From Mitsuaria sp. GD03876 (GTDB lineage Bacteria; Pseudomonadota; Gammaproteobacteria; Burkholderiales; Burkholderiaceae_C), in assembly GCF_029840635.1 (NCBI RefSeq), contig NZ_JAOCCU010000031.1, positions 1-64,000 on the forward strand: DNA of 64,000 bases. Reading direction: 5' to 3'. Below are positions 53,904-63,298 of the stretch, piece after piece. The position numbers and the translations under genes were made by a program. Within the stretch, counting starts at the first letter, position 1, and every line of letters starts with the position of its first letter. The notes under the pieces were generated by a model. The model made no database searches, was not told the DNA's origin, and saw only the letters and a program-made list of their open reading frames with translations.

Positions 53904-56408
53904 TCAGCGCAGCCCCTTCACCTGCAGCCAGCCGTGCGGCAGGCCGGTGCCCACGGCCAGCGTGCCGTCGGGCAGGAAGCCCAGCGCGCTGAAGTTCGCG
54001 ACCAGCTCCACCGGATCGCGGTCCGCCCAGACCTTGGCCATCAGCGGCAGGTCCTGCAGCACGTAGTCGAAGGACTTGGCCTGCAGGTCGACCCGCACCA
54101 GCCGGTAGTCCGTCGCGGTGCGCAGCCACAGCGTCCCGTTCGGGTGGAAGAACATCAGCGGGTCCGAGCCCGACAGGTAGGTCTTGTCCTGCTTGCCGTC
54201 GATCACCTTTGTCAGCGAGCCGTCGGCCTCGACCTTCCAGAGCGCGCGGTCGTAATAGAACACCACCGTGCCGTCGGCCGAGGCCGCCACCGTCGTCAGG
54301 CCGGCGCCGGTCAGCGTCTGCAGCGTCGTCACGACGCCGTCCGCGGTGATCTTCGCCAGGCGGCGGTGCTGGTCCACGACGTAGATCGTGCCGGTCGGCG
54401 TGACCGTCAGTCCGCTGATGCCCGAGAAGCCCGCGCCCGCGCCGGTGCCGTCCTGCGAGGTGTAGGTCGAAGGGCTGCCGGCGATCGTCGCGAGACGGCC
54501 ATCGGCGCCGCGGCGGCGCACCGTGCGGAAGTTGTCGACGAAGTACAGGTTGCCCGCGCCATCCGCCGCCGTCAGCGTCACGAAGTTCGCGCGTCCGATC
54601 CCCGTGCCGCCGTCCATCACCGGCAGGCCGCTGCCGCTGATCTCGCGGGTCAGGCGCGGCTGCGCGCTCATGTGATACCGGTACACGTGGCCGTTGTTGG
54701 TGAAGTACACCTCGCCCGCGCTGTCCGTCGTCAGCGCGCCCAGCGGGATCACCCAGGCGTCCGCGGCGCTCTGCAGCACCGGCAGCGGCAGGATCGAATC
54801 CGACCGCGTCTGCCCCGCCACGACCGCGTGCGTGCCGCTGGTCAGGTTGACCCGCTCGATGACGTGCTCGCCGCCGCCCAGGCTGACCCAGGCGGTGTTG
54901 GTGTCGTACAGCGCGACGCTGACCGGGTAGCTCAGCGTCGTGACCGTGCGCAGGCTGTCGTCGGCGCCCAGCGCGCGCAGCGTCTGGTTGAACAGCATCA
55001 CGCCGGAACCGTCGGCGCGCAGCGCCAGGCTGCTGCCGGTGGTGAAGCAGGCCGAGTCCGTCGGCTTGACCGAGGCCGCCGCGTAGCGGACCACCGTGCT
55101 CACCGTGCCGTCGGCGCCGATCTTGCGCAGGCCGTAGCAGCCGTCCAGCACCAGGATCTCGCCGTTGGCCCGCACCGCCACCGCGTCGAGCGAGCCGAAG
55201 CGCGCCACGTCGGCCGCGCCGTCGACCCAGGCCGCCGTGTCGGTCGAGCCGGCCACGGTGGTGATCTTGCCGTCCTTGAGCCGGAGCACGCGGCGCGTGT
55301 CGACCAGGATCAGGCTGCCGTCCGCGGCGGTCGCGATGCCGTTGAAGCGCACCTGCGCCGCCTGGGCCGAGGTCACGCCCAGCAGCGCCACCTTGTCCAG
55401 CGTGTGGACCTCGCCTTGCGCCGTCATCGTGCGGATCTGCGAGCCGTCGACGAAATACAGCAGGCCGTCGGCGCCATAGGTCATCGACTTGCCGCCGGCC
55501 AAGTGAGCCTCGGCGCCGGTGCCGTCGACCAGTTCCCAGACACCGAGCGCGCCGGCGACGTTGACGACATTGCCGTCCGCGCCGATGCGGCGGAACAGGT
55601 TGTTGCCCTCGTCGGCGACGAGCATCGAGCCGTCCTTCTCGCGGATCATCGCGCGGGGCTGGTTGAAGCGCGACAAGCCGCCGGCGTTGGCCGAGCCGGC
55701 GCCGCCGACGTTGGCCTGGACCATCGCGGCCTGCGCGGTCGACACCGTCACCTTCAGCTGGACCGTCGCGTTGCGGCCGGCCTTGTCGGTGGCCGTGAGC
55801 TCGACCGTGTAGTCGCCGGACGTGGCGTAGACATGCGTGGTCGCGGCGCCCTGGCCGGTCGCGCCGTCGCCGAACTTCCAGGCGTAGCTCAGGCCGGGGG
55901 CGGCGTTGCGCACGCGGGTGTCGGCGGTCCGGTCCGTCGTCGCGGAGACGCGCACCAGCGAGCCCGGCAGGATCGGCACGTTGTCGTAGCCGACGCTCGA
56001 GTCGATCTGCAGCTTGGGGAACGCGGCCAGGATGGCCTTGTTCAGCGTCGCGACGGTCGTGTCGCCGTTGACGCCGGTGATGGTGACCTTCACCGCGATG
56101 TCGCCGGCGGCGGTGTACTGGTGCTGCGCGGTCGGGACGGTGGTCGTCGCCTTGCTGCCGTCGCCGAAGTCCCAGTCGTAGCGCACCGCGCTGCCGCTGC
56201 CCTTGACTTCCAGGGTCACGGTGTCGCCGAGGGTCGGCGCCGCGCTGCCCAGCGAGACGGACCAGGGGCCGAGCGCCTTGCCGTCGATCAGCAGCTCCGG
56301 GCCGCTGTTGGAGGGCTTGTCATCGCCGCCGCCACCACCGCAGGCGGCCAGCAGGACGAGCACGGCACCGCCGACGCCATGGCGCCAGCGCTTGATCGAT
56401 CGATTCAC
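53904..56408 (-). CDS. PKD- and NHL-repeat lipoprotein
   Basis: An 834-residue protein starting at GTG 56408, with GGGAGG ideally placed. A lipobox ends LVLLAACGGGGG. Two PKD domains follow (about 75-120 with YDWDFGDGSKA; about 160-220 with YAWKFGDGATG), then about 600 residues of NHL/beta-propeller-like repeats (KDGSMLVADEGNNLFRRIG; GDGLLYFVDGSQIRT-like; TPTGTIYVVDQHRRLAKI). It is probably an outer-surface binding protein; no enzyme motif is seen. The start at 56480 is not needed. Confidence 0.85.
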   Translation of the reverse strand: MNRSIKRWRHGVGGAVLVLLAACGGGGGDDKPSNSGPELLIDGKALGPWSVSLGSAAPTLGDTVTLEVKGSGSAVRYDWDFGDGSKATTTVPTAQHQYTAAGDIAVKVTITGVNGDTTVATLNKAILAAFPKLQIDSSVGYDNVPILPGSLVRVSATTDRTADTRVRNAAPGLSYAWKFGDGATGQGAATTHVYATSGDYTVELTATDKAGRNATVQLKVTVSTAQAAMVQANVGGAGSANAGGLSRFNQPRAMIREKDGSMLVADEGNNLFRRIGADGNVVNVAGALGVWELVDGTGAEAHLAGGKSMTYGADGLLYFVDGSQIRTMTAQGEVHTLDKVALLGVTSAQAAQVRFNGIATAADGSLILVDTRRVLRLKDGKITTVAGSTDTAAWVDGAADVARFGSLDAVAVRANGEILVLDGCYGLRKIGADGTVSTVVRYAAASVKPTDSACFTTGSSLALRADGSGVMLFNQTLRALGADDSLRTVTTLSYPVSVALYDTNTAWVSLGGGEHVIERVNLTSGTHAVVAGQTRSDSILPLPVLQSAADAWVIPLGALTTDSAGEVYFTNNGHVYRYHMSAQPRLTREISGSGLPVMDGGTGIGRANFVTLTAADGAGNLYFVDNFRTVRRRGADGRLATIAGSPSTYTSQDGTGAGAGFSGISGLTVTPTGTIYVVDQHRRLAKITADGVVTTLQTLTGAGLTTVAASADGTVVFYYDRALWKVEADGSLTKVIDGKQDKTYLSGSDPLMFFHPNGTLWLRTATDYRLVRVDLQAKSFDYVLQDLPLMAKVWADRDPVELVANFSALGFLPDGTLAVGTGLPHGWLQVKGLR

Positions 56409-56611
56409 GGAAATTCCTCCCAGGTCCGCCGCTGTCATCGGGGGTGTTTTCGCGCGCTCGGCGCACGGCGGACAAAACATTTCGGATTGTTAACTGGCGG
56501 TCGGATGCCCCCGTGGGGATTCCCCCGAATGAGGGGGCGGTGATGTCGGGATTCCGTCACGGTGATCGTTCCGCGCTCGCACGCGTGCGGCGGGATGGCC
56601 GGCGCGCCAGG

Positions 56612-57505
56612 TCAGGTCCGCGCGTACCGGCTGGGCGGCAGCCCGACGTGGCGGCTGAAGGCGGTGCTGAAGGTGCTCGCGGAACCGTAGCCCACGCGCT
56701 CGGCGACCTCGGCGATCGACAGCGCGCGGGACCGCAGCAGCTCCTTGGCGATCGCCATCCGCCAGGCCAGCAGGTACTCCATCGGCGGCACGCCGACGGT
56801 GCGCGTGAACCGCTCGTAGAAGACGGACCGCGACAGCGCGGCGCTCCTGGCGAGTTGCGCCACCGTCCATGACCGCGCCACCTGCGCATGCATCTGGGCC
56901 AGCGCGCGCGCCAGCCGCTCGTCGGCCAGGCCTCGCAGCAGCCCCGCCGGCGCGTCCGAGGCGGCCGTCGCCCGCATCGCCTCGATCAGCATCACCTCGA
57001 CCAGCCGCGAGAGCATGAACTCGCCGCCCGGCCGGCGATCGAGGGCCTCCTCGCCGACGAGCCGCACCAGCAGCGCCAGCCGTTCCGATCCGCGCACGTG
57101 CACGACGCGCGGCAGCAGCGAGACCAGCAAGGCGGCGTCGCCGCCCTCGAACTCGAAGGCGCCGCCGAGGGAGCGCATGTCCGGCCGCCCGCGCCGTTCG
57201 CCATAGCGCAACTCGCCGCCGGCGCGCGCGGCCTCATGGGGATCCATCGGCAGCGCCGGCCCGCCGTCCCGGCTGGACAGCGTGAACGCCGGGGTGGTCG
57301 GCAACAGGACGAAATCGCCGGCCTGGATCGTGACCGGCTCCTGCCCGTCGACCGCCAGGCGGCAGTCGCCCGCCAGCACGATGCAGAAGCTCGGCAGGCC
57401 GTACTCGGCGTAGCGCACCGCCCAGTCGCCCTTGCCGGTGATCAGGTTGGCGACGACCGCGCGCGGGCGCAGCAGCCGCACGACGTCGGAAAGCGGATCG
57501 CTCAT
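56612..57505 (-). CDS. AraC-family regulator
   Basis: A 297-residue protein from ATG 57505. An AraC-type cupin N-domain (DWAVRYAEYGLPSFCIVLAGDCRLAVDGQEPVTI, then GDFVLLPTTPAFTL) and the C-terminal double HTH (WTVAQLARSAALSRSVFYERFTRTVG; LSIAEVAERVGYGSASTFSTAFSRHVGLPPSRY). It belongs to the cupin_6 AraC subfamily that often controls a divergent oxidoreductase gene, as here. A 21-bp direct repeat lies in the shared promoter. Confidence 0.9.
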   Translation of the reverse strand: MSDPLSDVVRLLRPRAVVANLITGKGDWAVRYAEYGLPSFCIVLAGDCRLAVDGQEPVTIQAGDFVLLPTTPAFTLSSRDGGPALPMDPHEAARAGGELRYGERRGRPDMRSLGGAFEFEGGDAALLVSLLPRVVHVRGSERLALLVRLVGEEALDRRPGGEFMLSRLVEVMLIEAMRATAASDAPAGLLRGLADERLARALAQMHAQVARSWTVAQLARSAALSRSVFYERFTRTVGVPPMEYLLAWRMAIAKELLRSRALSIAEVAERVGYGSASTFSTAFSRHVGLPPSRYART

Positions 57506-57508
57506 GTC

Positions 57509-57537
57509 CGGACGATGGCCAATGAAATGCGGACGAT
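57509..57537. promoter_or_regulatory. Direct-repeat AraC-type operator candidate
   Basis: CGGACGAT occurs at 57509-57516 and again at 57530-57537, 21 bp apart, so both lie on the same DNA face. They sit between the AraC-type gene and the SDR gene it probably controls. Confidence 0.5.
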
Positions 57538-57655
57538 ACACCGTCGCGCATCCGGCGCGGTGTCCCTATCGTTGAGCCCGTTCCCTTCCCTCCTCAACCG
57601 CGCGCCACCGCGCCGCATCGCGCCCGACGGCGCCCATCCTTTTCGGAGTTCGACG

Positions 57656-58405
57656 ATGAAGACTGTCCTGATCACCGGCTGCTCGTCCGGTTACGGCCTC
57701 GAGACCGCCCGCCACTTCCACGCCCAGGGCTGGCAGGTCATCGCCACGATGCGATCGCCCAGCGCGCTGGACCTGCCGCAGTCGTCGCGCCTGCGGGTCA
57801 TGGCGCTGGACGTGACGCGACCCGACAGCATCGACCGGGTGCTCGAGGCCTGCGGGCCGGTGGACGTGCTGGTGAACAACGCGGGCATCGGGCTGTTCGG
57901 CGCCTTCGAGGCCACACCGATGGCGACGGTGCGCGAGGTCTTCGAGACCAACACCTTCGGCGCGATGGCGATGTGCCAGGCCTTCATCCCGCGGCTGCGC
58001 GCGCGCGGCGCCGGCGCCATCGTGAACGTGACCTCGAGCGCGACGCTGGCGCCCTTCCCGCTGGTGGCCGCGTACACGGCGAGCAAGACCGCGCTGGAGG
58101 GCTTCAGCGAATCGCTGGCGCTGGAGCTGCGTCCTTTCGGCGTGCGGGTCCGGCTGGTCGAACCGGGCTACGGGCCAGGCACGCGCTTCTCGGCCAATGC
58201 GGGCGAGCGCATGCACGGGCTGATCACCGAGCCCTACGCGGACTACGCGCAGGGCGTCTTCAAGGCCTTCGCCGGCGCGTCGCTGACGACGACGCCCGCC
58301 GACGTCGCCCAAGCGGTCTGGGAGGCGGTCAACGATCCCTCGGAACGGATGCATTTCCCGGCCGGGCCGGACGCCTTGGCGCTCGTGGGACCGGAGCGGC
58401 GCTGA
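57656..58405 (+). CDS. Short-chain dehydrogenase/reductase
   Basis: A 249-residue classical SDR. TGCSSGYGLETA binds NAD(P), VLVNNAGIG is the structural motif, and the catalytic triad is in NVTSSATLAPFPLVAAYTASK (Ser, Tyr, Lys). Substrate unknown; the sequence resembles oxidoreductases acting on small carbonyl compounds. The ATG at 57656 has GGAG within reach. Divergent from the AraC gene. Confidence 0.9.
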   Translation: MKTVLITGCSSGYGLETARHFHAQGWQVIATMRSPSALDLPQSSRLRVMALDVTRPDSIDRVLEACGPVDVLVNNAGIGLFGAFEATPMATVREVFETNTFGAMAMCQAFIPRLRARGAGAIVNVTSSATLAPFPLVAAYTASKTALEGFSESLALELRPFGVRVRLVEPGYGPGTRFSANAGERMHGLITEPYADYAQGVFKAFAGASLTTTPADVAQAVWEAVNDPSERMHFPAGPDALALVGPERR

Positions 58406-58410
58406 ACCGC

Positions 58411-58510
58411 GCCGAGCGGTGCCGGGCAATGCCGGGCGGTGCCGGGCGGTGCCGGGCGGTGCCGGGCAGTGCCGGGCGGTGCCGGGCAGTGCCGGGCGGT
58501 GCTGAGCGGC
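58411..58510. repeat. Ten 10-bp tandem repeats (GCCGGGCRGT)
   Basis: Ten units of GCCGGGC-(G/A)-GT with only minor changes at the ends, 5 bp after the SDR stop and 60 bp before the HEAT gene. Such arrays change length by slippage. It could affect transcription of the HEAT gene. Confidence 0.9.
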
Positions 58511-58570
58511 GAGGGGCCACGTATAGTCCGGCGCCGCACCGGATCCCCGCCGCTTCTGCACGCTCCGCCC

Positions 58571-60217
58571 ATGGACCTGTTCTCCGACCCGCCTTCCGAA
58601 CGCGACCTGCCGGCCCTGCTCGAGGCGCTGGTCGAGCGCGCCGCGTCGCCCGACCTCGAGGCGCGCCGCGCCGCGATCGAGGCGCTGTATCAGCTCAGCT
58701 TCCAAGCCGGCGCGCGGATGGAAGCCGCGGTGCCGACGCTGATCGGCGCGTTGCATGAGTCCGACGAGAAGATCGCCGAAAGCGCGGTCTACGCGCTGGG
58801 TTATTGCCTGCCGTTCAGCATCGATCCGCTGGTCGCGGCGCTGTCCGACGAGCAGGCGACCGTGCGCGAGCGGGCGGCCCAGTCGCTGGGCACCATCGGC
58901 GAGGAGGCTTGCCCGGCCGGGCCGGCGCTGCGCCGGCTGCTGGCCGACGCCGAACCCGCGGTGCGCAGGCGCGCGGCCTGGTCGCTCGGCCTGCTGCGCG
59001 ACGCCGACCCCGACACGATCGAGGCGCTGCTGGCGCTCGCGCGAAGCGGCGTCGACACCGATCTCGGCGCGGCGCTGCACGCGCTGGGCAATCTGGGCAA
59101 CGCGCACGAGGGCGAGGGACTGCTCTCGCGACACCGCCCCGTGTTCATCCAGGCGCTCGACCATCCAGGCGATGACGTGCGCCGTTCGGCCTGGCATGCG
59201 ATCCGGGGATCGGACCTGGCGCCGCAGGCGCAGGTCGACCTGATCGCCGGACGTCTGCCGGCAGAGACCTCGGAAGAGGTGCTCTTCTGGATACATGACG
59301 ACCTCGCCCGGCTGGCGCCAAGCACCGACCTGGGCGCGGCAGTGCCGGCGCTGGTGGCCGCGGTGAACGGCGCCGGCCCGATGCGCCGCCAGGCCTGCGA
59401 GGTGATGGCGGCCATGCGGGAGCCGCCGCGCGAGGCGGTCGAGGGCTTGCAACGGGCGCTGGACGACGACCACGTCGCGCTGGTCGCGGCGCGGGTGCTG
59501 TGGCGCATCGAGCCGCGCATCGAGCCGCTGCTGCCGGCGTTGACCCGCGTGTTCGACGAATCCGTCTGCGACTTCATCACCGTGATCGGCGCGCCGGCGG
59601 CGCCGCTGCTGCCGCAGATGCTGGCCTTGCTCGCCAGCGAGGACTGGGACGCGCAATGGGCCGCCGCGGATGCGCTGGCGGCGGTCGCGTCCGGCGATCC
59701 GGCGGTGGTCGATGCGCTGATGAGCTCGCTGGGCCATGACAGCCCGATCGTGCGGTCGTCGACGGCGCGGGCGCTTGCGCGGATCGGCGCGCCGGCCCTG
59801 CCCGCGCTGATCGCGCTCGTCGAGGACGCGTCGGACCGGCGCGCCGCCTGGGCGGCCTACGCGCTGGGCGAGATGGGCGAGTCCGCGGCCCCGGCCTTGC
59901 GGGTGCTGCGCGCGGCGATGCGGGACGGTGGCCTCGATCCGGAGGCTCGCGACGGTCGCCAGGCGCTGTGGACCGCGGCCGCCATCGCGGTGGCCCGGAT
60001 CGCCGTGGATGTCGAGGCGATCCCGGCGCTGATCGAGATCCTCAAGAGCGACGATCCGCGCCTGCCGCGCGCGATCGCGGCGCAGGCGCTGTCGCTTTAC
60101 GGGCCGGCGGCGCGCGAGGCGATCCCCGCGTTGAAGGCGCTGTTGGCCGACGAGGACGAGACGCTCGCGATCGCAGCCGAGCAGGCGCTGATGTCGATCG
60201 ACGGCGTGATGCATTGA
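58571..60217 (+). CDS. HEAT-repeat protein
   Basis: A 548-residue protein made of HEAT/PBS-lyase-like helical repeats from end to end, e.g. DEKIAESAVYALGYCLP, QATVRERAAQSLGTIGEEA, PAVRRRAAWSLGLL, SPIVRSSTARALARIG and RRAAWAAYALGEMGES. No enzyme or membrane motif is seen. It probably serves as a scaffold for protein contacts. The ATG at 58571 begins repeats directly; earlier in-frame starts lie within the tandem repeat. Confidence 0.85.
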   Translation: MDLFSDPPSERDLPALLEALVERAASPDLEARRAAIEALYQLSFQAGARMEAAVPTLIGALHESDEKIAESAVYALGYCLPFSIDPLVAALSDEQATVRERAAQSLGTIGEEACPAGPALRRLLADAEPAVRRRAAWSLGLLRDADPDTIEALLALARSGVDTDLGAALHALGNLGNAHEGEGLLSRHRPVFIQALDHPGDDVRRSAWHAIRGSDLAPQAQVDLIAGRLPAETSEEVLFWIHDDLARLAPSTDLGAAVPALVAAVNGAGPMRRQACEVMAAMREPPREAVEGLQRALDDDHVALVAARVLWRIEPRIEPLLPALTRVFDESVCDFITVIGAPAAPLLPQMLALLASEDWDAQWAAADALAAVASGDPAVVDALMSSLGHDSPIVRSSTARALARIGAPALPALIALVEDASDRRAAWAAYALGEMGESAAPALRVLRAAMRDGGLDPEARDGRQALWTAAAIAVARIAVDVEAIPALIEILKSDDPRLPRAIAAQALSLYGPAAREAIPALKALLADEDETLAIAAEQALMSIDGVMH

Positions 60218-60398
60218 CGGTCGATGCGCCGGCGGCGAGGCATCGGCCCCTTGCCATCGCACGACCGCGTCAATGGCCTGTCCACGCGTCAAACGGGGGG
60301 CGTTGCTCGCGCCACACGTCCGACCTCCGGGTTGTTTCGAGGCGCGTTCGGCGCTCCTAGACTCCATGGCCTTCTGCATCCGAACCCGCAGCACAGGC

Positions 60399-61199
60399 AT
60401 GCAACCGGCACACCCCCAGACCATCGCGCGGCAACTGGACGCCCAACTGGCGTCGATCGAAAGCCGCATCGGACACTTCCTTGATCCGGCCCACGCCGAG
60501 ATCCGATCGCTGCTCGCGAGCGCGGACCAGTTGGCCGGGGTCGACGCGGCCGAGGCCAGCCACGTGCGCGGCCGCATTCACACGCTGACGGGCGATCGGC
60601 GCCAGGTCGACTACTGGTTCGCCAACGCCAGGCGGCTCTGCGACGAATGGCGGGTGGACTTCAATCACGCGTCCTGCCTCGCGAGCCTCGGGTATTTCTC
60701 GGACGCGGCGGCGATGACGAAGCGGTTCCTGTCGAGCAGCACCGGCGCACTCTCGCTGACGGTGGGGCTCGCGGTCAGTGTTCTCGACCTTTCCGGAGCC
60801 CAGGAGGCCTACGCAGCACTTCGTCGCGCAGGGATCCCGCCACGCGGGCACGACCCGAACTTCACCCTCACCGCCGTTGAGGTGCTGGCGTACTACCGCA
60901 TCCCGATAGAGCGCGCTCGCATCGTGCTCGACGTCGCGGGAGAGCTTCTGCGGGAGCACCGGCTCTGGTGGTTGGGCGGGCATCCGAAACTCTTCGCCCA
61001 CCGCAGCCTCGATGACGCTGGCGTGCTCTACGAATTGCGGGTTGGACTGCCGAGCGAGGACTCCCTCCGCCTGAATGACCAACTCATCGAACGGCTGGTC
61101 GACCGCTCGCTGCTTCTGCCAGGCTTCTCTTTCAGCTTCATCGGAGCGGGTGCCATCGCCCCGATCCCGTCCTCTCCCCGGCTGACCAGGATTCAATGA
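60399..61199 (+). CDS. Unknown helical protein coupled to a HEPN gene
   Basis: A 266-residue protein; ATG 60366 is an alternative start. Its helical pattern (QTIARQLDAQLASIESRIGHF, RGRIHTLTGDRRQVDYWFANA, SCLASLGYFSDAAAMTKRFL, SLTVGLAVSVLDLSGAQEAY) is TPR-like. The C-terminal half has LDVAGELLREHRLWWLGG. I do not recognise the family. The stop is one base before the start of the HEPN gene, so the pair is one cassette and could be a toxin-antitoxin or defence unit. Confidence 0.6.
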   Translation: MQPAHPQTIARQLDAQLASIESRIGHFLDPAHAEIRSLLASADQLAGVDAAEASHVRGRIHTLTGDRRQVDYWFANARRLCDEWRVDFNHASCLASLGYFSDAAAMTKRFLSSSTGALSLTVGLAVSVLDLSGAQEAYAALRRAGIPPRGHDPNFTLTAVEVLAYYRIPIERARIVLDVAGELLREHRLWWLGGHPKLFAHRSLDDAGVLYELRVGLPSEDSLRLNDQLIERLVDRSLLLPGFSFSFIGAGAIAPIPSSPRLTRIQ

Positions 61200-61200
61200 C

Positions 61201-61611
61201 ATGGCGACCCATATCGAAGAGCTTCTGGATCTGGCGGAAGGACTGCTCGCCAAGGAATCGGAATGCGCATGGCGCGCCGCGATCAGCCGCTCCTACTACG
61301 CCGCCTACCACCGTGCCGTCCGCTGGGAAGAAGAGCAGCACATCGACGGCGCCAGCCTCGGTCAGCCAGGAGGACTCCATCAGCAGTTGATCAATCGCCT
61401 TCGTAACCCGTCGACGCTGCTGCCGATCGACCTTCGTCGAAAGGCGATGCTCCTGGGCACGAAGCTCCAGATTCAGAAGGAACGACGAGCGCAAGCGGAC
61501 TACCGGCTTGACGAAGCCATCCATCTCAGGGACGCACAGGATCAAGTGCGACAGGCAAGGCAAGTCGTCGAGCATGACTGCGCCTCACCGCTGCACAACC
61601 GCAGCGCCTGA
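61201..61611 (+). CDS. HEPN-domain protein
   Basis: A 136-residue protein with HEPN features: LLDLAEGLLAKESECAWRAAISRSYYAAYHRAVRW near the N-terminus in two helices, HQQLINRLRN and the family's late ERRAQADYRLDEAI helix. No clear Rx4-6H ribonuclease motif is seen, so it may be a non-catalytic HEPN or act as partner. It is translationally linked to the gene before it. Confidence 0.75.
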   Translation: MATHIEELLDLAEGLLAKESECAWRAAISRSYYAAYHRAVRWEEEQHIDGASLGQPGGLHQQLINRLRNPSTLLPIDLRRKAMLLGTKLQIQKERRAQADYRLDEAIHLRDAQDQVRQARQVVEHDCASPLHNRSA

Positions 61612-61710
61612 CGATCCCGTCCACCACGCGCGTCAGCCGCCCCCTCGACCCCGGCACGCCTCGTGCCCCCTGTCCTTCACGCTACGATTCCGCGCTCGAG
61701 GGGGTTCCAG

Positions 61711-62145
61711 ATGGTCACGACGATCAAGCGCGACGAGTTCACTTTCCTGGTGGTCGACGACTTCTCCACCATGCGACGCATCATCTCCGGGCTGCTGCGC
61801 GAGCTCGGCTTCAAGAAGATCCTCGAGGCCGAGGACGGCAAGGCCGCGCTGCGCCAGCTCGAACTCTCCGTCGAGTCCGGCGAGCCCATCCACTTCGTCC
61901 TCAGCGACGTCAACATGCCGGTGATGAACGGCTTCCAGCTGCTCGAGGCGCTGCGCGCCAAGCCCGAGTCCGACCCGCTGCGCAAGGTCCCCGTCCTGCT
62001 CGTCACCGCCGAGGGCCGCAAGGAAGACATCATCCGCGCCGCCCAGCTCGGCGCCACCGGCTACATCGTCAAGCCGTTCAACAAGGACACGGTCGGCGAC
62101 AAGATCCACCTCGCGCTGAAGAACCGCGGCATCCTGGTCGACTGA
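61711..62145 (+). CDS. CheY-like single receiver protein
   Basis: A 144-residue receiver: TFLVVDDFSTMRRIISGLLRELGF, phosphoacceptor in VLSDVNMPVMNGFQLLE, Thr in VLLVTAEGRKED, Lys in GYIVKPFNKDTV. It is very like chemotaxis CheY but with a 7-residue longer helix region and away from chemotaxis genes. GAGGGGG lies before the ATG. Probably couples a distant kinase to a motility or pilus target. Confidence 0.85.
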   Translation: MVTTIKRDEFTFLVVDDFSTMRRIISGLLRELGFKKILEAEDGKAALRQLELSVESGEPIHFVLSDVNMPVMNGFQLLEALRAKPESDPLRKVPVLLVTAEGRKEDIIRAAQLGATGYIVKPFNKDTVGDKIHLALKNRGILVD

Positions 62146-62159
62146 TCCCGATCGGAATC

Positions 62160-62250
62160 CTGGTTCGGGTTCCGGTTCCGGTTCCGGTTCCGGTTCCGAT
62201 GCCGATCCCGGTCACGTTTCCGTTTCCGTTTCCGGCTCAGGCTCCGGTCC
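62160..62250. repeat. Hexamer (GGTTCC)n and (GTTTCC)n simple repeats
   Basis: About five GGTTCC units, then CGATGCCGATCCCGG, then three GTTTCC units, between the CheY-like gene and the esterase gene. Non-coding; may fold or change length. Confidence 0.75.
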
Positions 62251-62342
62251 CGGCTCCGTAACGCGCGTAACCGGCCCCGGTCACCGGCATCCCGCGCCCT
62301 CGCGGAGACACTCGCGGCGCCTTCCGCTTCCGCCCCGACCGC

Positions 62343-63272
62343 ATGACCGACCGCCGGCACGTCCTCGCCGCGGCGCTGGGCACGCTGCTGATGCCGACCG
62401 CCCGGTCCGTCGCCGCGCCCGCGCTGCCCGATCCCACCGGGCCCTACGCCCTGCCCAACACCTTCGTCCACCCGCTGCCCGACCCGGTCACCGGCCGCCG
62501 CTACGAAGTCTGGGTCGACCTGCCGCCCACCCCGCCGGCCACGCCCGGCCCGCGTCCGGCCGTGTTCGTGACCGACGCGCCCTACGCCTTCCCGCTGGTG
62601 CGCGCGCTGCGCCATCGCGTCGGGCAGCAGGGCCGCAACCTGGCGGACTTCGTCGTCGTCGGCCTCGCCGGTCCGGCGGACGAGTCCGCGGTCGACATGC
62701 GCTCGCGGGACTACACCCCATCGGATCCCCTGAAGCGCCCCGCCCGTCCCGCCAGCCGCTACGGCGCGCCCCGCTACGGCGAAGGCGCCGCCTATCTGAA
62801 GTACGTGGCCGAGGTCGCCGTCCCGGCGATCTCCGCACGCTACCGGCTCGATCCGTCGCGCCGCGTCCTGCTCGGCCATTCCTACGGCGCGCTGTTCGCC
62901 GCCCAGGCCCTGCTGGCCCAGCCGGAGCTGTTCAGCCATTACATCCTCGGCAGCCCGTCGTTCTGGTTCGACGCCCACGTGATGTTCGACCGCGAGGCCG
63001 CCTACGCGAAGCGGCATGCCGACCTGCCGGCGCAGGTCTTCCAATATGTCGGCGCCTACGAAGCCGTCGCCCCGGGTCCGCGCTTCAACAAGGAGAACGA
63101 CCTGGTCGCCGACATGCGCCGCTTCGACGCGCAACTGCGCCGCCGCCGCTACAAGTCGCTGCGCATCGACAGCCGCGTCCTGGCCGGCGAGGACCACCTG
63201 ACCGTGGCCCCGGCCGGCGCGACGCTCGGCCTGCTGTGGGCGCTGCCGGGGCGCGGCCCCTACGAAGGCTGA
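62343..63272 (+). CDS. Secreted alpha/beta-hydrolase esterase (IroE/BesA-like)
   Basis: A 309-residue protein. Its signal start is RRHVLAAALGTLLMPTARSVAAP. The esterase domain has the nucleophile Ser in LLGHSYGALFAAQAL, SPSFWFD, and the His of the triad in GEDHLTVAP. It resembles putative enterochelin-type esterases (PF00756). A Tat-like RR is present. Substrate may be a siderophore or another ester; this is inference. Confidence 0.8.
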   Translation: MTDRRHVLAAALGTLLMPTARSVAAPALPDPTGPYALPNTFVHPLPDPVTGRRYEVWVDLPPTPPATPGPRPAVFVTDAPYAFPLVRALRHRVGQQGRNLADFVVVGLAGPADESAVDMRSRDYTPSDPLKRPARPASRYGAPRYGEGAAYLKYVAEVAVPAISARYRLDPSRRVLLGHSYGALFAAQALLAQPELFSHYILGSPSFWFDAHVMFDREAAYAKRHADLPAQVFQYVGAYEAVAPGPRFNKENDLVADMRRFDAQLRRRRYKSLRIDSRVLAGEDHLTVAPAGATLGLLWALPGRGPYEG

Positions 63273-63298
63273 TCCGCCTGGCCGGCCCGGGCGGGGGT

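Noticed and set aside
58411-58510. CRISPR array
   Set aside because: Units are 10 bp with no spacers; a simple tandem repeat. No CRISPR or cas gene is seen elsewhere in the window.
61711-62145. cheY of a chemotaxis operon
   Set aside because: No other chemotaxis gene is nearby; reported only as CheY-like.
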